Part shown: in pieces, positions 5,289-11,476 of the stretch | How the letters are laid out: the number at the start of each line of letters is the position of its first letter | Numbering within the stretch: position 1 is the stretch's first letter | Made by a program: the position numbers and the translations under genes | Virus record (IMG/VR): IMGVR_UViG_3300017752_000161 | Coordinates: 1 to 24,122 of that record | Length of the DNA: 24,122 bases | Origin: a virus | Reading direction: 5' to 3' (one strand) | Notes under the pieces: model-generated | What the model was told of the DNA's origin: nothing | Database searches by the model: none | Seen by the model: only the letters and a program-made list of their open reading frames with translations

Positions 5289-5368
5289 CTGAATTCCCGG
5301 TAAATCTATTGAGGCGCAGGATTAATGGTAGCTTGAAACGTGATGAGGAGACGCAGGATGCAGGATGA
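5285..5368 (+). CDS. Tiny 27-residue frame, tentative
   Basis: A 27-codon frame between two better genes, starting in an ATGA overlap and preceded by GAGG. The product is basic, then ends Glu-Glu-Thr-Gln-Asp-Ala-Gly where the CGCAGGA-type repeats are read. No function can be inferred. It may simply be the leader that couples translation of the following zinc-ribbon protein. Confidence 0.3.
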   Translation: MTEFPVNLLRRRINGSLKRDEETQDAG

Positions 5369-5543
5369 TCTTGCAAGATCCCACACCATAATCTATCATA
5401 ACAAAAAATGTCAGCGATGCGATGCGCGAGCGGACGTTTATCATGGTGCTGAGTTGTTATGCACACCTTGTTACTTTGAGGAGATTAAAAATGAGTCCGG
5501 AAAAGAAAGACTGGAAAGATACGGTGTCACCCTCATTCGTTAA
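5358..5543 (+). CDS. Small zinc-ribbon protein
   Basis: 61-residue protein with two Cys-x-x-Cys knuckles (Cys-Gln-Arg-Cys near residue 18 and Cys-Thr-Pro-Cys near residue 36) about 18 residues apart, the usual layout of a zinc ribbon. Such domains bind DNA, RNA or protein; phage examples can contact RNA polymerase, but no target is visible here. GAGGAG upstream supports the ATG at 5358, which lies inside a CGCAGGATGCAGGA repeat. The GTG at 5340 is the alternative start. It overlaps the next gene by 53 bases. Confidence 0.6.
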   Translation: MQDDLARSHTIIYHNKKCQRCDARADVYHGAELLCTPCYFEEIKNESGKERLERYGVTLIR

Positions 5544-5691
5544 TGCGACGTCACCTAGTTCTGAGCCTATAGAATGGGCAGAGGCAGTGGCAATTATCGA
5601 TAGCTGTGTTCATGATGTCATTGCAAATTCACCCGATGATGATGAGCAGGGTCGGTTGATGATCGCATGGTCGAGAATGCTGCGGGGATAA
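5491..5691 (+). CDS. Small early phage protein, unknown
   Basis: 66-residue protein. A Ser/Thr/Pro-rich N-terminus (about 25 residues) precedes an amphipathic helical region (Glu-Trp-Ala-Glu-Ala-Val-Ala-Ile-Ile-Asp-Ser-Cys). No family recognised. Its start is offset within the zinc-ribbon gene, with GGAG about eight bases upstream. Upstream in-frame ATGs would lie deep inside that gene. Confidence 0.5.
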   Translation: MSPEKKDWKDTVSPSFVNATSPSSEPIEWAEAVAIIDSCVHDVIANSPDDDEQGRLMIAWSRMLRG

Positions 5692-5692
5692 A

Positions 5693-5938
5693 ATGAAACA
5701 AAGAAATCCAAACTGGCGAAGCATTCGCCAGCATCATGTTGTGCCTGACAAACGGTACAAGACAAACAACGAGATAGAATTAAAGTTGTGTAGGTCTGAG
5801 TTAAGCTTAGAGATGTCGCTCAAGGACGTATGTCCGAGGTGCGGGAATTCTGGTCGGGTGGAAGTGCATGGACATATTCAGTGCACACGCTGTAAAAGTG
5901 TAATAGATGATTGCTGTCAAGGAGAATGCGCAACATGA
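5693..5938 (+). CDS. Small zinc-ribbon protein
   Basis: 81-residue protein. The basic N-terminal half (Arg-Asn-Pro-Asn-Trp-Arg-Ser-Ile-Arg) leads into a treble-clef or zinc-ribbon half with Cys-Pro-Arg-Cys-Gly-Asn-Ser-Gly, then Cys-Thr-Arg-Cys, and an extra Asp-Asp-Cys-Cys near the end. I recall similar phage proteins with Cys-Pro-x-Cys-Gly-x-Ser-Gly followed by a Val-Ile-Asp-Asp-Cys-Cys end. Likely a nucleic-acid or protein-binding accessory factor. Confidence 0.65.
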   Translation: MKQRNPNWRSIRQHHVVPDKRYKTNNEIELKLCRSELSLEMSLKDVCPRCGNSGRVEVHGHIQCTRCKSVIDDCCQGECAT

Positions 5939-6165
5939 GTAATGTAATAAGCTTTCCTGCTAACAAGGTAGAGAAAACGCTGGAGCCAGTATCGAAGGTA
6001 TGTGAACTGGCGGCGGACAACTTCAAAGACTTAATTATATTGGGTCAGAACAAGGAAGGCGCAGTGCAGATGGTTACAACCATTCACGACCCGGCCGAGA
6101 TATTTTGGTACATGGAAGCCGCAAGGTTCGGCATCATGTTGGGTGGAGAAGAAGACGAAGAATAA
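5935..6165 (+). CDS. Small acidic-tailed early protein, unknown
   Basis: 76-residue protein ending in Gly-Gly-Glu-Glu-Asp-Glu-Glu. The Met-Ser-Asn-Val-Ile-Ser-Phe-Pro opening resembles that of many small phage proteins. The middle has Val-Thr-Thr-Ile-His-Asp-Pro-Ala-Glu-Ile-Phe-Trp-Tyr-Met-Glu-Ala-Ala-Arg, probably a helix that packs against a sheet. No known function. CAAGGAG lies upstream, and the start overlaps the preceding gene. It is the last of the small-gene cluster before the helicase. Confidence 0.6.
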   Translation: MSNVISFPANKVEKTLEPVSKVCELAADNFKDLIILGQNKEGAVQMVTTIHDPAEIFWYMEAARFGIMLGGEEDEE

Positions 6166-6183
6166 TATAGGTGGAGCTATACA

Positions 6184-7641
6184 ATGAAATTTAATTATAA
6201 GACTGAGCCGTATGCGCATCAGCATGAGGCATTGGTAAAAGGTCACGAGCGCACAAGTTATGCGTACTTTATGGAGATGGGTTGTGGAAAATCCAAGGTA
6301 CTTCTCGACAACATCGTCTGGCTATACGAACAAGGTAAGATCGACACTGCCGTTATCGTCGCTCCGAAGGGGGTGTACCGTAACTGGGAGATTAGCGAAA
6401 TACCGGCTCATTTCCCAGACAACATTCAGTGTGAGATATATGTATGGAGTGCGAGTCCAAACAAGAAGCAAGCCGAAAGACTTAAAGATGGCATGCAGAA
6501 GCGTGGTGTCTTGCGCATCTTTCTGGCGAACGTGGAAGGTTTCGCATCAACTAAGTTGCCGAAATTCGTGGGCGCATTCACAAAGAACAGCACATTCCTT
6601 CTTGCTGTCGATGAGTCAACTACAATCAAGAACCCCAAGGCCAAGAGAACGAAGGCTCTGGTCAAGCTTTCTCAGGACGCCACATACAAGCGCATACTTA
6701 CGGGGTCACCTGTTACAAAGTCACCGCTAGATCTGTACGCACAATGTGGGTTCATGGATAAGAAACTGTTGGGGCATGACTCTTACTATTCTTTCCAAGG
6801 TAGGTTTGCAATCACTCGAACCCAGCGCATGGGCGCCCATTCATTCCAGCAGATAGTCGGGTACAAGAACCTAGAGGAACTGTCTGACAAGCTACGGACA
6901 TTCTCTTATCGTGTGACCAAAGAGGAAGCACTGGATCTGCCGGACAAGATATACACCACCAGAAATGTCGGACTAACTGAGCAACAGCTAGACTATTATG
7001 CGTCCATCAAGTCTGCCGCAGTGGCGATCCTAGAGGACGGTGGCTTGGTTACTGCTCCGGCGGCTATGACACAGCTACTCAGGCTTCAACAGGTACTGTG
7101 TGGGCATGTAATGACCGATGATGGCGAGATGGTTGAGGTGCCTACCAAGCGGCTACAGTCGATGGTTGATTGCATAGATGAGATGACAGGCAAAGTTATT
7201 ATCTGGTCGCGCTTTCGTTACGACATCAAGAAGATCACGGAGACCTTGAAGAAGATCCACGGTTCGAGTTCCACGGTCAGCTATTTCGGGGACACGAGTG
7301 AGCAGGATCGTATTGATGCGGTGCAATCATTCCAGCATGGCGAGGCTAGGTTCTTTGTGGCTAACCCGCAGACCGCAGGGTATGGACTTACGTTAACGGC
7401 GGCAACGAATGTGATCTATTATGCCAATGACTTTAATCTTGAGACTCGGGTTCAGTCTGAGGATCGGGCGCACCGGATTGGTCAGAAGCATTCGGTTCTG
7501 TATGTGGATCTAATGACGAAGAATACGGTGGACGAACACATTGTGAAGACGCTACAGGGGAAGATCGAGTTGTCTGCTCAGACTCTTGGAGAAGAAGTGA
7601 AGAAATGGTTGGAACTTTCCCCCCGCCGAAGTGACGATTAG
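6184..7641 (+). CDS. SNF2-family superfamily 2 helicase
   Basis: 485-residue ATP-dependent DNA translocase. Visible motifs: Walker A Gly-Cys-Gly-Lys-Ser at 33-37 (K36), motif Ia near Val-Ile-Val-Ala-Pro-Lys, motif II Asp-Glu-Ser-Thr at 143-146 (a DEAH-box variant), motif III Leu-Thr-Gly-Ser-Pro near residue 177, and the SNF2-typical motif VI Arg-Ala-His-Arg-Ile-Gly-Gln at 428-434. It lacks extra domains and is short for SNF2 proteins, as in phage versions. It probably remodels or unwinds DNA during phage replication or recombination. AGGTGGAG lies upstream of the ATG. The final 209 bases are overlapped antisense by the leftward nuclease gene. Confidence 0.93.
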   Translation: MKFNYKTEPYAHQHEALVKGHERTSYAYFMEMGCGKSKVLLDNIVWLYEQGKIDTAVIVAPKGVYRNWEISEIPAHFPDNIQCEIYVWSASPNKKQAERLKDGMQKRGVLRIFLANVEGFASTKLPKFVGAFTKNSTFLLAVDESTTIKNPKAKRTKALVKLSQDATYKRILTGSPVTKSPLDLYAQCGFMDKKLLGHDSYYSFQGRFAITRTQRMGAHSFQQIVGYKNLEELSDKLRTFSYRVTKEEALDLPDKIYTTRNVGLTEQQLDYYASIKSAAVAILEDGGLVTAPAAMTQLLRLQQVLCGHVMTDDGEMVEVPTKRLQSMVDCIDEMTGKVIIWSRFRYDIKKITETLKKIHGSSSTVSYFGDTSEQDRIDAVQSFQHGEARFFVANPQTAGYGLTLTAATNVIYYANDFNLETRVQSEDRAHRIGQKHSVLYVDLMTKNTVDEHIVKTLQGKIELSAQTLGEEVKKWLELSPRRSDD

Positions 7642-7993
7642 ATGCATTTTTTTCTGCTACCCTTTGGGCACTCTTCTGAAAGTTTGACTGCGGTGCCTCT
7701 AGCTGATGAGGATACAGGACACACTGGCCTGTCTCGAGGTCAACATACAATAACCGAACGCCCAGCTTTTGCTGCGGTTCTTTAAGGAGACGAGAAATGA
7801 TTGAGCCATTTTTTCTACGGCCAACAGTTTTAACATCGAAGCACAGAAGTTCCCCGGTCGGAGAAAGTGCAATCAAATCTATAGGACCTTGCTCGACGAA
7901 TGGCTGGTACACATAGCAGTTTTGGGACAGCAACCAGTCGGCGGCAATCAGTTCAGATCTTTTACCGTCTCTAATTCTACGATCTGGTCTCAT
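7433..7993 (-). CDS. PD-(D/E)XK endonuclease, antisense to helicase
   Basis: 186-residue predicted nuclease. Residues 10-56 show the catalytic core: Gly-Lys-Arg-Ser-Glu (E14), Gly-Pro-Ile-Asp-Leu-Ile (D39) and Phe-Asp-Val-Lys-Thr (D53, K55), matching the group containing intron-type and archaeal resolvase-like PD-(D/E)XK enzymes. The ATG at 7993 has AGAGGG upstream; a TTG at 8023 is the alternative. The core is complete by about residue 117. The remaining 69 residues are read antisense through the helicase gene and are Ser/Pro/Thr-rich, so they may be an unselected extension after loss of a nearer stop. It is the only leftward gene within the replication block. Nuclease fold likely; role unknown. 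Confidence 0.72.
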   Translation of the reverse strand: MRPDRRIRDGKRSELIAADWLLSQNCYVYQPFVEQGPIDLIALSPTGELLCFDVKTVGRRKNGSIISRLLKEPQQKLGVRLLYVDLETGQCVLYPHQLEAPQSNFQKSAQRVAEKNASNRHFGGGKVPTISSLLLQESEQTTRSSPVASSQCVRPPYSSSLDPHTEPNASDQSGAPDPQTEPESQD

Positions 7994-8000
7994 TTGGTAC

Positions 8001-8029
8001 TTGACCCTCTGGGTTAATCCCAATAGATT
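8001..8029 (+). promoter_or_regulatory. Sigma-70-like promoter candidate
   Basis: TTGACC at 8001-8006 and TAGATT at 8024-8029 are separated by exactly 17 bases, giving five and four consensus matches. It lies 36 bases upstream of the ribbon-helix-helix gene and inside the first codons of the leftward nuclease gene, so activity here would oppose that gene. A separate start for the regulator makes sense because a reverse-strand gene precedes it. Confidence 0.5.
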
Positions 8030-8064
8030 CTACGGAGCAAACAGTTTTTACACAAGGAGAAATC

Positions 8065-8208
8065 ATGGATAGCGCGAAATGGAAATCTATAGCTGTGTCT
8101 ATAGATATTTACACAATACTGCGTCAGTTGGCTGAGAAGAATGACCGAAGTGTCAGCAAGCAGGTGGCGCACATGGTTAAACAGATTGCAGGAAAAGAAG
8201 CTGCATAG
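8065..8208 (+). CDS. Ribbon-helix-helix (Arc/MetJ-type) DNA-binding protein
   Basis: 47-residue protein with the full ribbon-helix-helix pattern: a beta strand at residues 6-13 (Lys-Ser-Ile-Ala-Val-Ser-Ile-Asp), helix A at about 14-27 (Ile-Tyr-Thr-Ile-Leu-Arg-Gln-Leu-Ala-Glu-Lys) and helix B from Ser-Val-Ser-Lys-Gln to the end. Dimers of this fold insert the paired strand into the major groove and act as small repressors. ACAAGGAG lies upstream of the ATG. The perfect inverted repeat 14 bases after its stop is a plausible operator, and a promoter-like pair lies 5' of it. The fold is well supported; the targets are inference. Confidence 0.78.
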   Translation: MDSAKWKSIAVSIDIYTILRQLAEKNDRSVSKQVAHMVKQIAGKEAA

Positions 8209-8221
8209 GGGCTGCGTCCCC

Positions 8222-8253
8222 ACTAGGGAATTTAAGGGGTTTATTTCCCTAGT
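8222..8253. promoter_or_regulatory. Perfect 9-bp inverted repeat, putative operator
   Basis: ACTAGGGAA at 8222-8230 and TTCCCTAGT at 8245-8253 are exact reverse complements around a 14-base spacer. A TATGAT (-10-like, five of six consensus bases) follows at 8259-8264, so a protein bound here would block or control a start point for the downstream ssDNA-binding operon. Just upstream, GGGG and CCCC at 8207-8220 form a smaller hairpin. No T run follows, so a terminator is less likely. Confidence 0.5.
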
Positions 8254-8318
8254 AAAAATATGATACAAACCCCGTTCACTGCCGAAGGGCAAAAACTTTG
8301 TACGAAAGGAGATGTACG

Positions 8319-8888
8319 ATGAGCGATGTGTTTTCGCTATTTGAAGAAGAGGCTGTCAACGCCGATAAGTTTGACGAGATAGGTAAGGAAGGTGCTAGTG
8401 ATCTTTCTAACCTGATCCGCAGATCTATTCAGATCGATGAGGAGATCAAGAATACTGAACAGTATTTAAAAGATCTCAAGTTCAAAAAAAGAAAAGTGAA
8501 CGAGGAAGACATACCTATGCTCATGAATGAGATGGGTATGGATAGCGTGACTGTCGATGATCACAAGGTCAGCGTCCGTCAGTTCGTTCATGCGCGTATA
8601 TCTGAGGACAAGCGCGACGAGGCGTTCGCCTTTCTGCGTTCAATCGGTGAGGCGGACATCATCAAAAACGATGTCATCGTGTCATTCAAAGCAGGTGAGG
8701 ACAACATGGCAGGTGCTGTCGTGGAAGATCTTCGAGGTCAGTATGGCCTTGAGCCTTCGCAGAAGACACACGTCCATCCTTCTACTTTGAAGGCATGGGT
8801 AAAGGGTCGCGTCGAAAGCGGCAAGGAACTAGACTTCGATACGTTCGGAGTATTTGTAGGCAACGAAGCCAAGATCACAAGGAGTTAG
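8319..8888 (+). CDS. Phage replication/recombination accessory protein, unknown
   Basis: 189-residue protein directly before the SSB-like gene. An acidic N-terminus leads into a coiled-coil segment (about residues 30-65, with Glu-Glu-Ile-Lys-Asn-Thr-Glu-Gln-Tyr-Leu-Lys and Lys-Phe-Lys-Lys-Arg-Lys). A compact alpha/beta part follows, with Val-Thr-Val-Asp-Asp-His-Lys-Val-Ser-Val-Arg and a conserved-looking His-Pro-Ser-Thr-Leu-Lys-Ala-Trp-Val motif. I have seen similar proteins beside SSB genes in phages but know of no established function. A Gam-like or other recombination helper is a guess from the coiled coil and location. AAAGGAG lies upstream of the chosen ATG. Confidence 0.65.
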   Translation: MSDVFSLFEEEAVNADKFDEIGKEGASDLSNLIRRSIQIDEEIKNTEQYLKDLKFKKRKVNEEDIPMLMNEMGMDSVTVDDHKVSVRQFVHARISEDKRDEAFAFLRSIGEADIIKNDVIVSFKAGEDNMAGAVVEDLRGQYGLEPSQKTHVHPSTLKAWVKGRVESGKELDFDTFGVFVGNEAKITRS

Positions 8889-8890
8889 AC

Positions 8891-9697
8891 ATGGCTGATA
8901 CAGCAGTAGCAGAAAAGAAAGAAACCCTTCCAACAACAATTATGGCCGACATGGCCGCGTTTGCTGGCGAAGGTATGGACAGCATTGGTACAGAGGACAT
9001 GCAGATCCCGTTCCTACGGGTATTGCAAGCACTGTCGCCGGAGATCCAGAAGAATGACCCTAAGTTTATTAAGGGCGCATCGGCTGGTGACTTGGTCAAT
9101 ACAGTGACAGGTCAGACATGGGACGGTGACGACGGTGTGATTGTTATCCCGTGTGGCTATGCCGTGAAGTACCTTGAGTTTGCATTGCGTGACTCTGGTG
9201 GTGGGTTCCAAGGTGAGATACCAGCCAACCATCCTGACATTGCCAACACTACACGCGAGGGTAATGCGGAGATGTTACCAAGTGGTAATGAGTTGGTGCG
9301 TTCAGCACAACACCTTGTCATGATTGTAGATCCAAAGTCTGGTGCTACCCAGCAAGCAATTTGTGACATGAAGAAGACGCAGTTGAAAGTGTCCAAGCGT
9401 TGGAACACACAGATGCGCATGGTTCAGTACCAAGGTCCTAACGGTTTGTTTAACCCACCTATGTGGGGTACAGCATGGCGTTTGACTGCGGTCACTGAGA
9501 GCAATGATCGTGGTACGTGGTATAACTTCGGGGTAACTCGTGTTGAACCAACGGAGATCCCCGGTTCGGCGTTCGAGGCCGCACGTTCTTTCTTCCAGTC
9601 ATTCAAGTCCGGCGAGGTAAAGACCCAAGCTGGTACGTCTGATGAGATGCAGAACACAACATCTAGCCAGCAGGATACCGACGACATTCCGTTCTAG
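8891..9697 (+). CDS. Single-stranded DNA-binding protein, phage type
   Basis: 268-residue protein proposed to coat single-stranded DNA during replication. The best evidence is the C-terminus: a disordered Gln/Ser/Thr linker ending Asp-Thr-Asp-Asp-Ile-Pro-Phe, which matches the acidic tip of bacterial SSB (Asp-Asp-Asp-Ile-Pro-Phe in E. coli) that recruits partner enzymes. The body has Ile-Pro-Phe-Leu-Arg-Val-Leu-Gln near the start, a Trp-Asp-Gly-Asp-Asp-Gly-Val-Ile-Val-Ile-Pro strand, and Arg-Trp-Asn-Thr-Gln-Met near residue 170, a pattern seen in large phage SSB-like proteins. It does not resemble a plain bacterial OB-fold SSB in length. AAGGAG lies six bases upstream. A strong hairpin follows at once. 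Confidence 0.75.
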   Translation: MADTAVAEKKETLPTTIMADMAAFAGEGMDSIGTEDMQIPFLRVLQALSPEIQKNDPKFIKGASAGDLVNTVTGQTWDGDDGVIVIPCGYAVKYLEFALRDSGGGFQGEIPANHPDIANTTREGNAEMLPSGNELVRSAQHLVMIVDPKSGATQQAICDMKKTQLKVSKRWNTQMRMVQYQGPNGLFNPPMWGTAWRLTAVTESNDRGTWYNFGVTRVEPTEIPGSAFEAARSFFQSFKSGEVKTQAGTSDEMQNTTSSQQDTDDIPF

Positions 9698-9702
9698 CCA
9701 GT

Positions 9703-9738
9703 TTGAGGGGCGCGTTTTTTGGTTTTCGCGCCCCTCAA
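9703..9738 (+). terminator. Strong 12-bp hairpin after SSB-like gene
   Basis: TTGAGGGGCGCG at 9703-9714 pairs perfectly with CGCGCCCCTCAA at 9727-9738. The loop is T-rich (six T, two G, four T). There is no T tract after the stem, so if it terminates it is not a canonical intrinsic terminator. It may be partial, or it may protect the 3' end of the mRNA for the abundant SSB-like protein while letting some polymerase continue to the primase gene. Confidence 0.75.
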
Positions 9739-9766
9739 TATACCTTTAGGCTAGATGGAGATATCA

Positions 9767-11296
9767 ATGGATCAAGCCACAAGGTTCATGGCGGCGTTTA
9801 ACGGCTTCGATGGCGCACATGGACAGACACAAATATCAGAAGAACGCAGAGCCGGGAAACAAAAAGCTAAGTCATTCATTGTAAGACAGCCTCTTACGAT
9901 TGAGTTAGTTCAAGGCCACCTTTCTGGGAAGAAGGGTGTTGGTTCTATACCTATTAAAGCAAACAACAAGTGTAGCTTCGGCGCACTGGACATTGATTTA
10001 TACCCACTGGATTTACCTGCTCTTGATCGTAGACTTCAAGACAATAAGGTTCCTGCCGTGGTGTGTCGGTCAAAGTCTGGCGGAGCGCACATACTTTTTT
10101 TCTTTTCAGAAGAGATCAGCGCTGGTGAGTTCAGGGATAAGGCCGGAGAAATATCCGCGTTCCTTGGGCACGGCGGCTGTGAGATATTCCCCAAGCAAGA
10201 GCAGATCCTAGTTGAGCGTGGTGATGTAGGTAACTTCATCAACCTGCCTTATTTTGACCAAGATCAGACAATGCGCTACGCCATAAAAGAAGATGGCGAG
10301 GAAGCTACGTTCGACGAGTTCCTTCAGATGGTGAAGGATCGAACCTGTACACCAGACGACTTTGTAAACCTGACGCTTGGCAAGAAGATCGATGAGTTTA
10401 ACGAGTGGCCACCCTGCATGCAGAGTCTATTCTCTGACGGTGTGCCAGAGGGCACACGTAACACCGTAATGTTTGGTACTTGCGTGGCTTGTAAGAAAGA
10501 GCAACCGGAAAACTGGAAGGCTCGTCTCGAAGAAATCAACACTAAACACGTTGACCCACCGCTTCCTGCTGCGGAAGTTGTGACAGTTCAGCAACAGCAT
10601 GACAAAAAAGAATATGGCTTTCCCTGCCAGCAGGAGCCGTTTAAGTCTCGTTGCAACAGAACACTGTGTAAGACCCGCAAGTATGGCATTGGCGGGGCAA
10701 GCGCAAGCGTTGACGTGACTGGCCTGTGCGTTGTGAAGTCGGAGCCGCCAGTCTGGTTCTGTGACGTTGATGGCAAACGTGTCGAACTGATTACAGAGGA
10801 ACTACAGACACCGCAAAAGTTTCAGAAAGCTTGTATGGAACAGATCCGCGTCATGCCACCTATGATGAAGATGGCCGACTGGCAGGATCTTGTTTCAATG
10901 ATGATGGCTGATATGAGTGAGATCGAGGTTCCGGAAGAACTTACATACAAAGGTCAGTTCTTGGATCTGGTTGAAGATTACTGTGGTGGCAGGGTGCAAG
11001 CGGCTAGCATAGAAGAACTGTCATTGGGTAAGCCGTGGACAGAGGATGGCCTGACTTTCTTCCGCATCGAGTCTTTGATTAAATTCCTACGTAATGCAAA
11101 GTTTGACACATACAGCAGGGGGCAGATACAGGAACGTCTGAAAGAAATGAACCCTGATGGAAGGGCAAACGGGGTTAAAAAATTTAAAGATTCAAAGGGT
11201 CAGTGGAAGACCATACGTGTGTGGCACGTCCCTGAATTTAAGGGTCAGGTTGATGTGCCTGACGTTTACATAGAAGATAACGAGGTGCCGTTCTAA
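9767..11296 (+). CDS. Archaeo-eukaryotic-type DNA primase
   Basis: 509-residue primase that makes primers for phage replication. Residues about 50-160 form an AEP catalytic domain: Ala-Leu-Asp-Ile-Asp with metal ligands D75 and D77, the Gly-Ala-His motif (H108) in Ser-Gly-Gly-Ala-His-Ile-Leu-Phe-Phe-Phe, then Glu-Ile-Phe-Pro-Lys-Gln and Gly-Asn-Phe-Ile-Asn-Leu-Pro-Tyr. This layout is close to AEP domains of the TOTE type. Around residues 243-302 come Cys-Val-Ala-Cys-Lys-Lys and a four-part Cys pattern (Pro-Cys-x-x-Glu-Pro, Arg-Cys-Asn-x-x-Leu-Cys-Lys-x-Arg) that may bind zinc. The protein ends Glu-Asp-Asn-Glu-Val-Pro-Phe, an SSB-like tip. GGAG lies six bases upstream of the ATG at 9767; an ATG at 9755 is the alternative. 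No helicase domain is fused. Confidence 0.88.
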   Translation: MDQATRFMAAFNGFDGAHGQTQISEERRAGKQKAKSFIVRQPLTIELVQGHLSGKKGVGSIPIKANNKCSFGALDIDLYPLDLPALDRRLQDNKVPAVVCRSKSGGAHILFFFSEEISAGEFRDKAGEISAFLGHGGCEIFPKQEQILVERGDVGNFINLPYFDQDQTMRYAIKEDGEEATFDEFLQMVKDRTCTPDDFVNLTLGKKIDEFNEWPPCMQSLFSDGVPEGTRNTVMFGTCVACKKEQPENWKARLEEINTKHVDPPLPAAEVVTVQQQHDKKEYGFPCQQEPFKSRCNRTLCKTRKYGIGGASASVDVTGLCVVKSEPPVWFCDVDGKRVELITEELQTPQKFQKACMEQIRVMPPMMKMADWQDLVSMMMADMSEIEVPEELTYKGQFLDLVEDYCGGRVQAASIEELSLGKPWTEDGLTFFRIESLIKFLRNAKFDTYSRGQIQERLKEMNPDGRANGVKKFKDSKGQWKTIRVWHVPEFKGQVDVPDVYIEDNEVPF

Positions 11297-11475
11297 TGGA
11301 TTATGCGGCATACTTTTTATGTGACACTTGCGGCCACAAATGGAAAACATACTACAGCCGAGTCAAGATGCTAGAGCATGGCGACATTTGCGAAAATTGT
11401 ATGGATCGTCCAACAAATCAGAAAAACTTTTTGGGCTACGTTGTTGAGCCATATTTCTACGAAAGGGTAGACTAG
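11296..11475 (+). CDS. Small zinc-ribbon protein
   Basis: 59-residue protein with Cys-Asp-Thr-Cys-Gly near residue 9 and Cys-Glu-Asn-Cys-Met near residue 35, a standard zinc-ribbon pair 26 residues apart. The first knuckle is followed by His-Lys-Trp-Lys-Thr, as in many ribbons. It starts in a TAATG overlap with the primase stop and ends one base before the helicase ATG, so it is part of the replication operon. It may be a nucleic-acid-binding partner of the primase or helicase. Confidence 0.65.
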   Translation: MDYAAYFLCDTCGHKWKTYYSRVKMLEHGDICENCMDRPTNQKNFLGYVVEPYFYERVD

Positions 11476-11476
11476 T

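Noticed and set aside
8014-8292. Leftward 92-codon frame opposite the ribbon-helix-helix gene
   Set aside because: It has no recognisable domain or ribosome site, and the opposite strand has a small gene with a clear fold, promoter and ribosome site.
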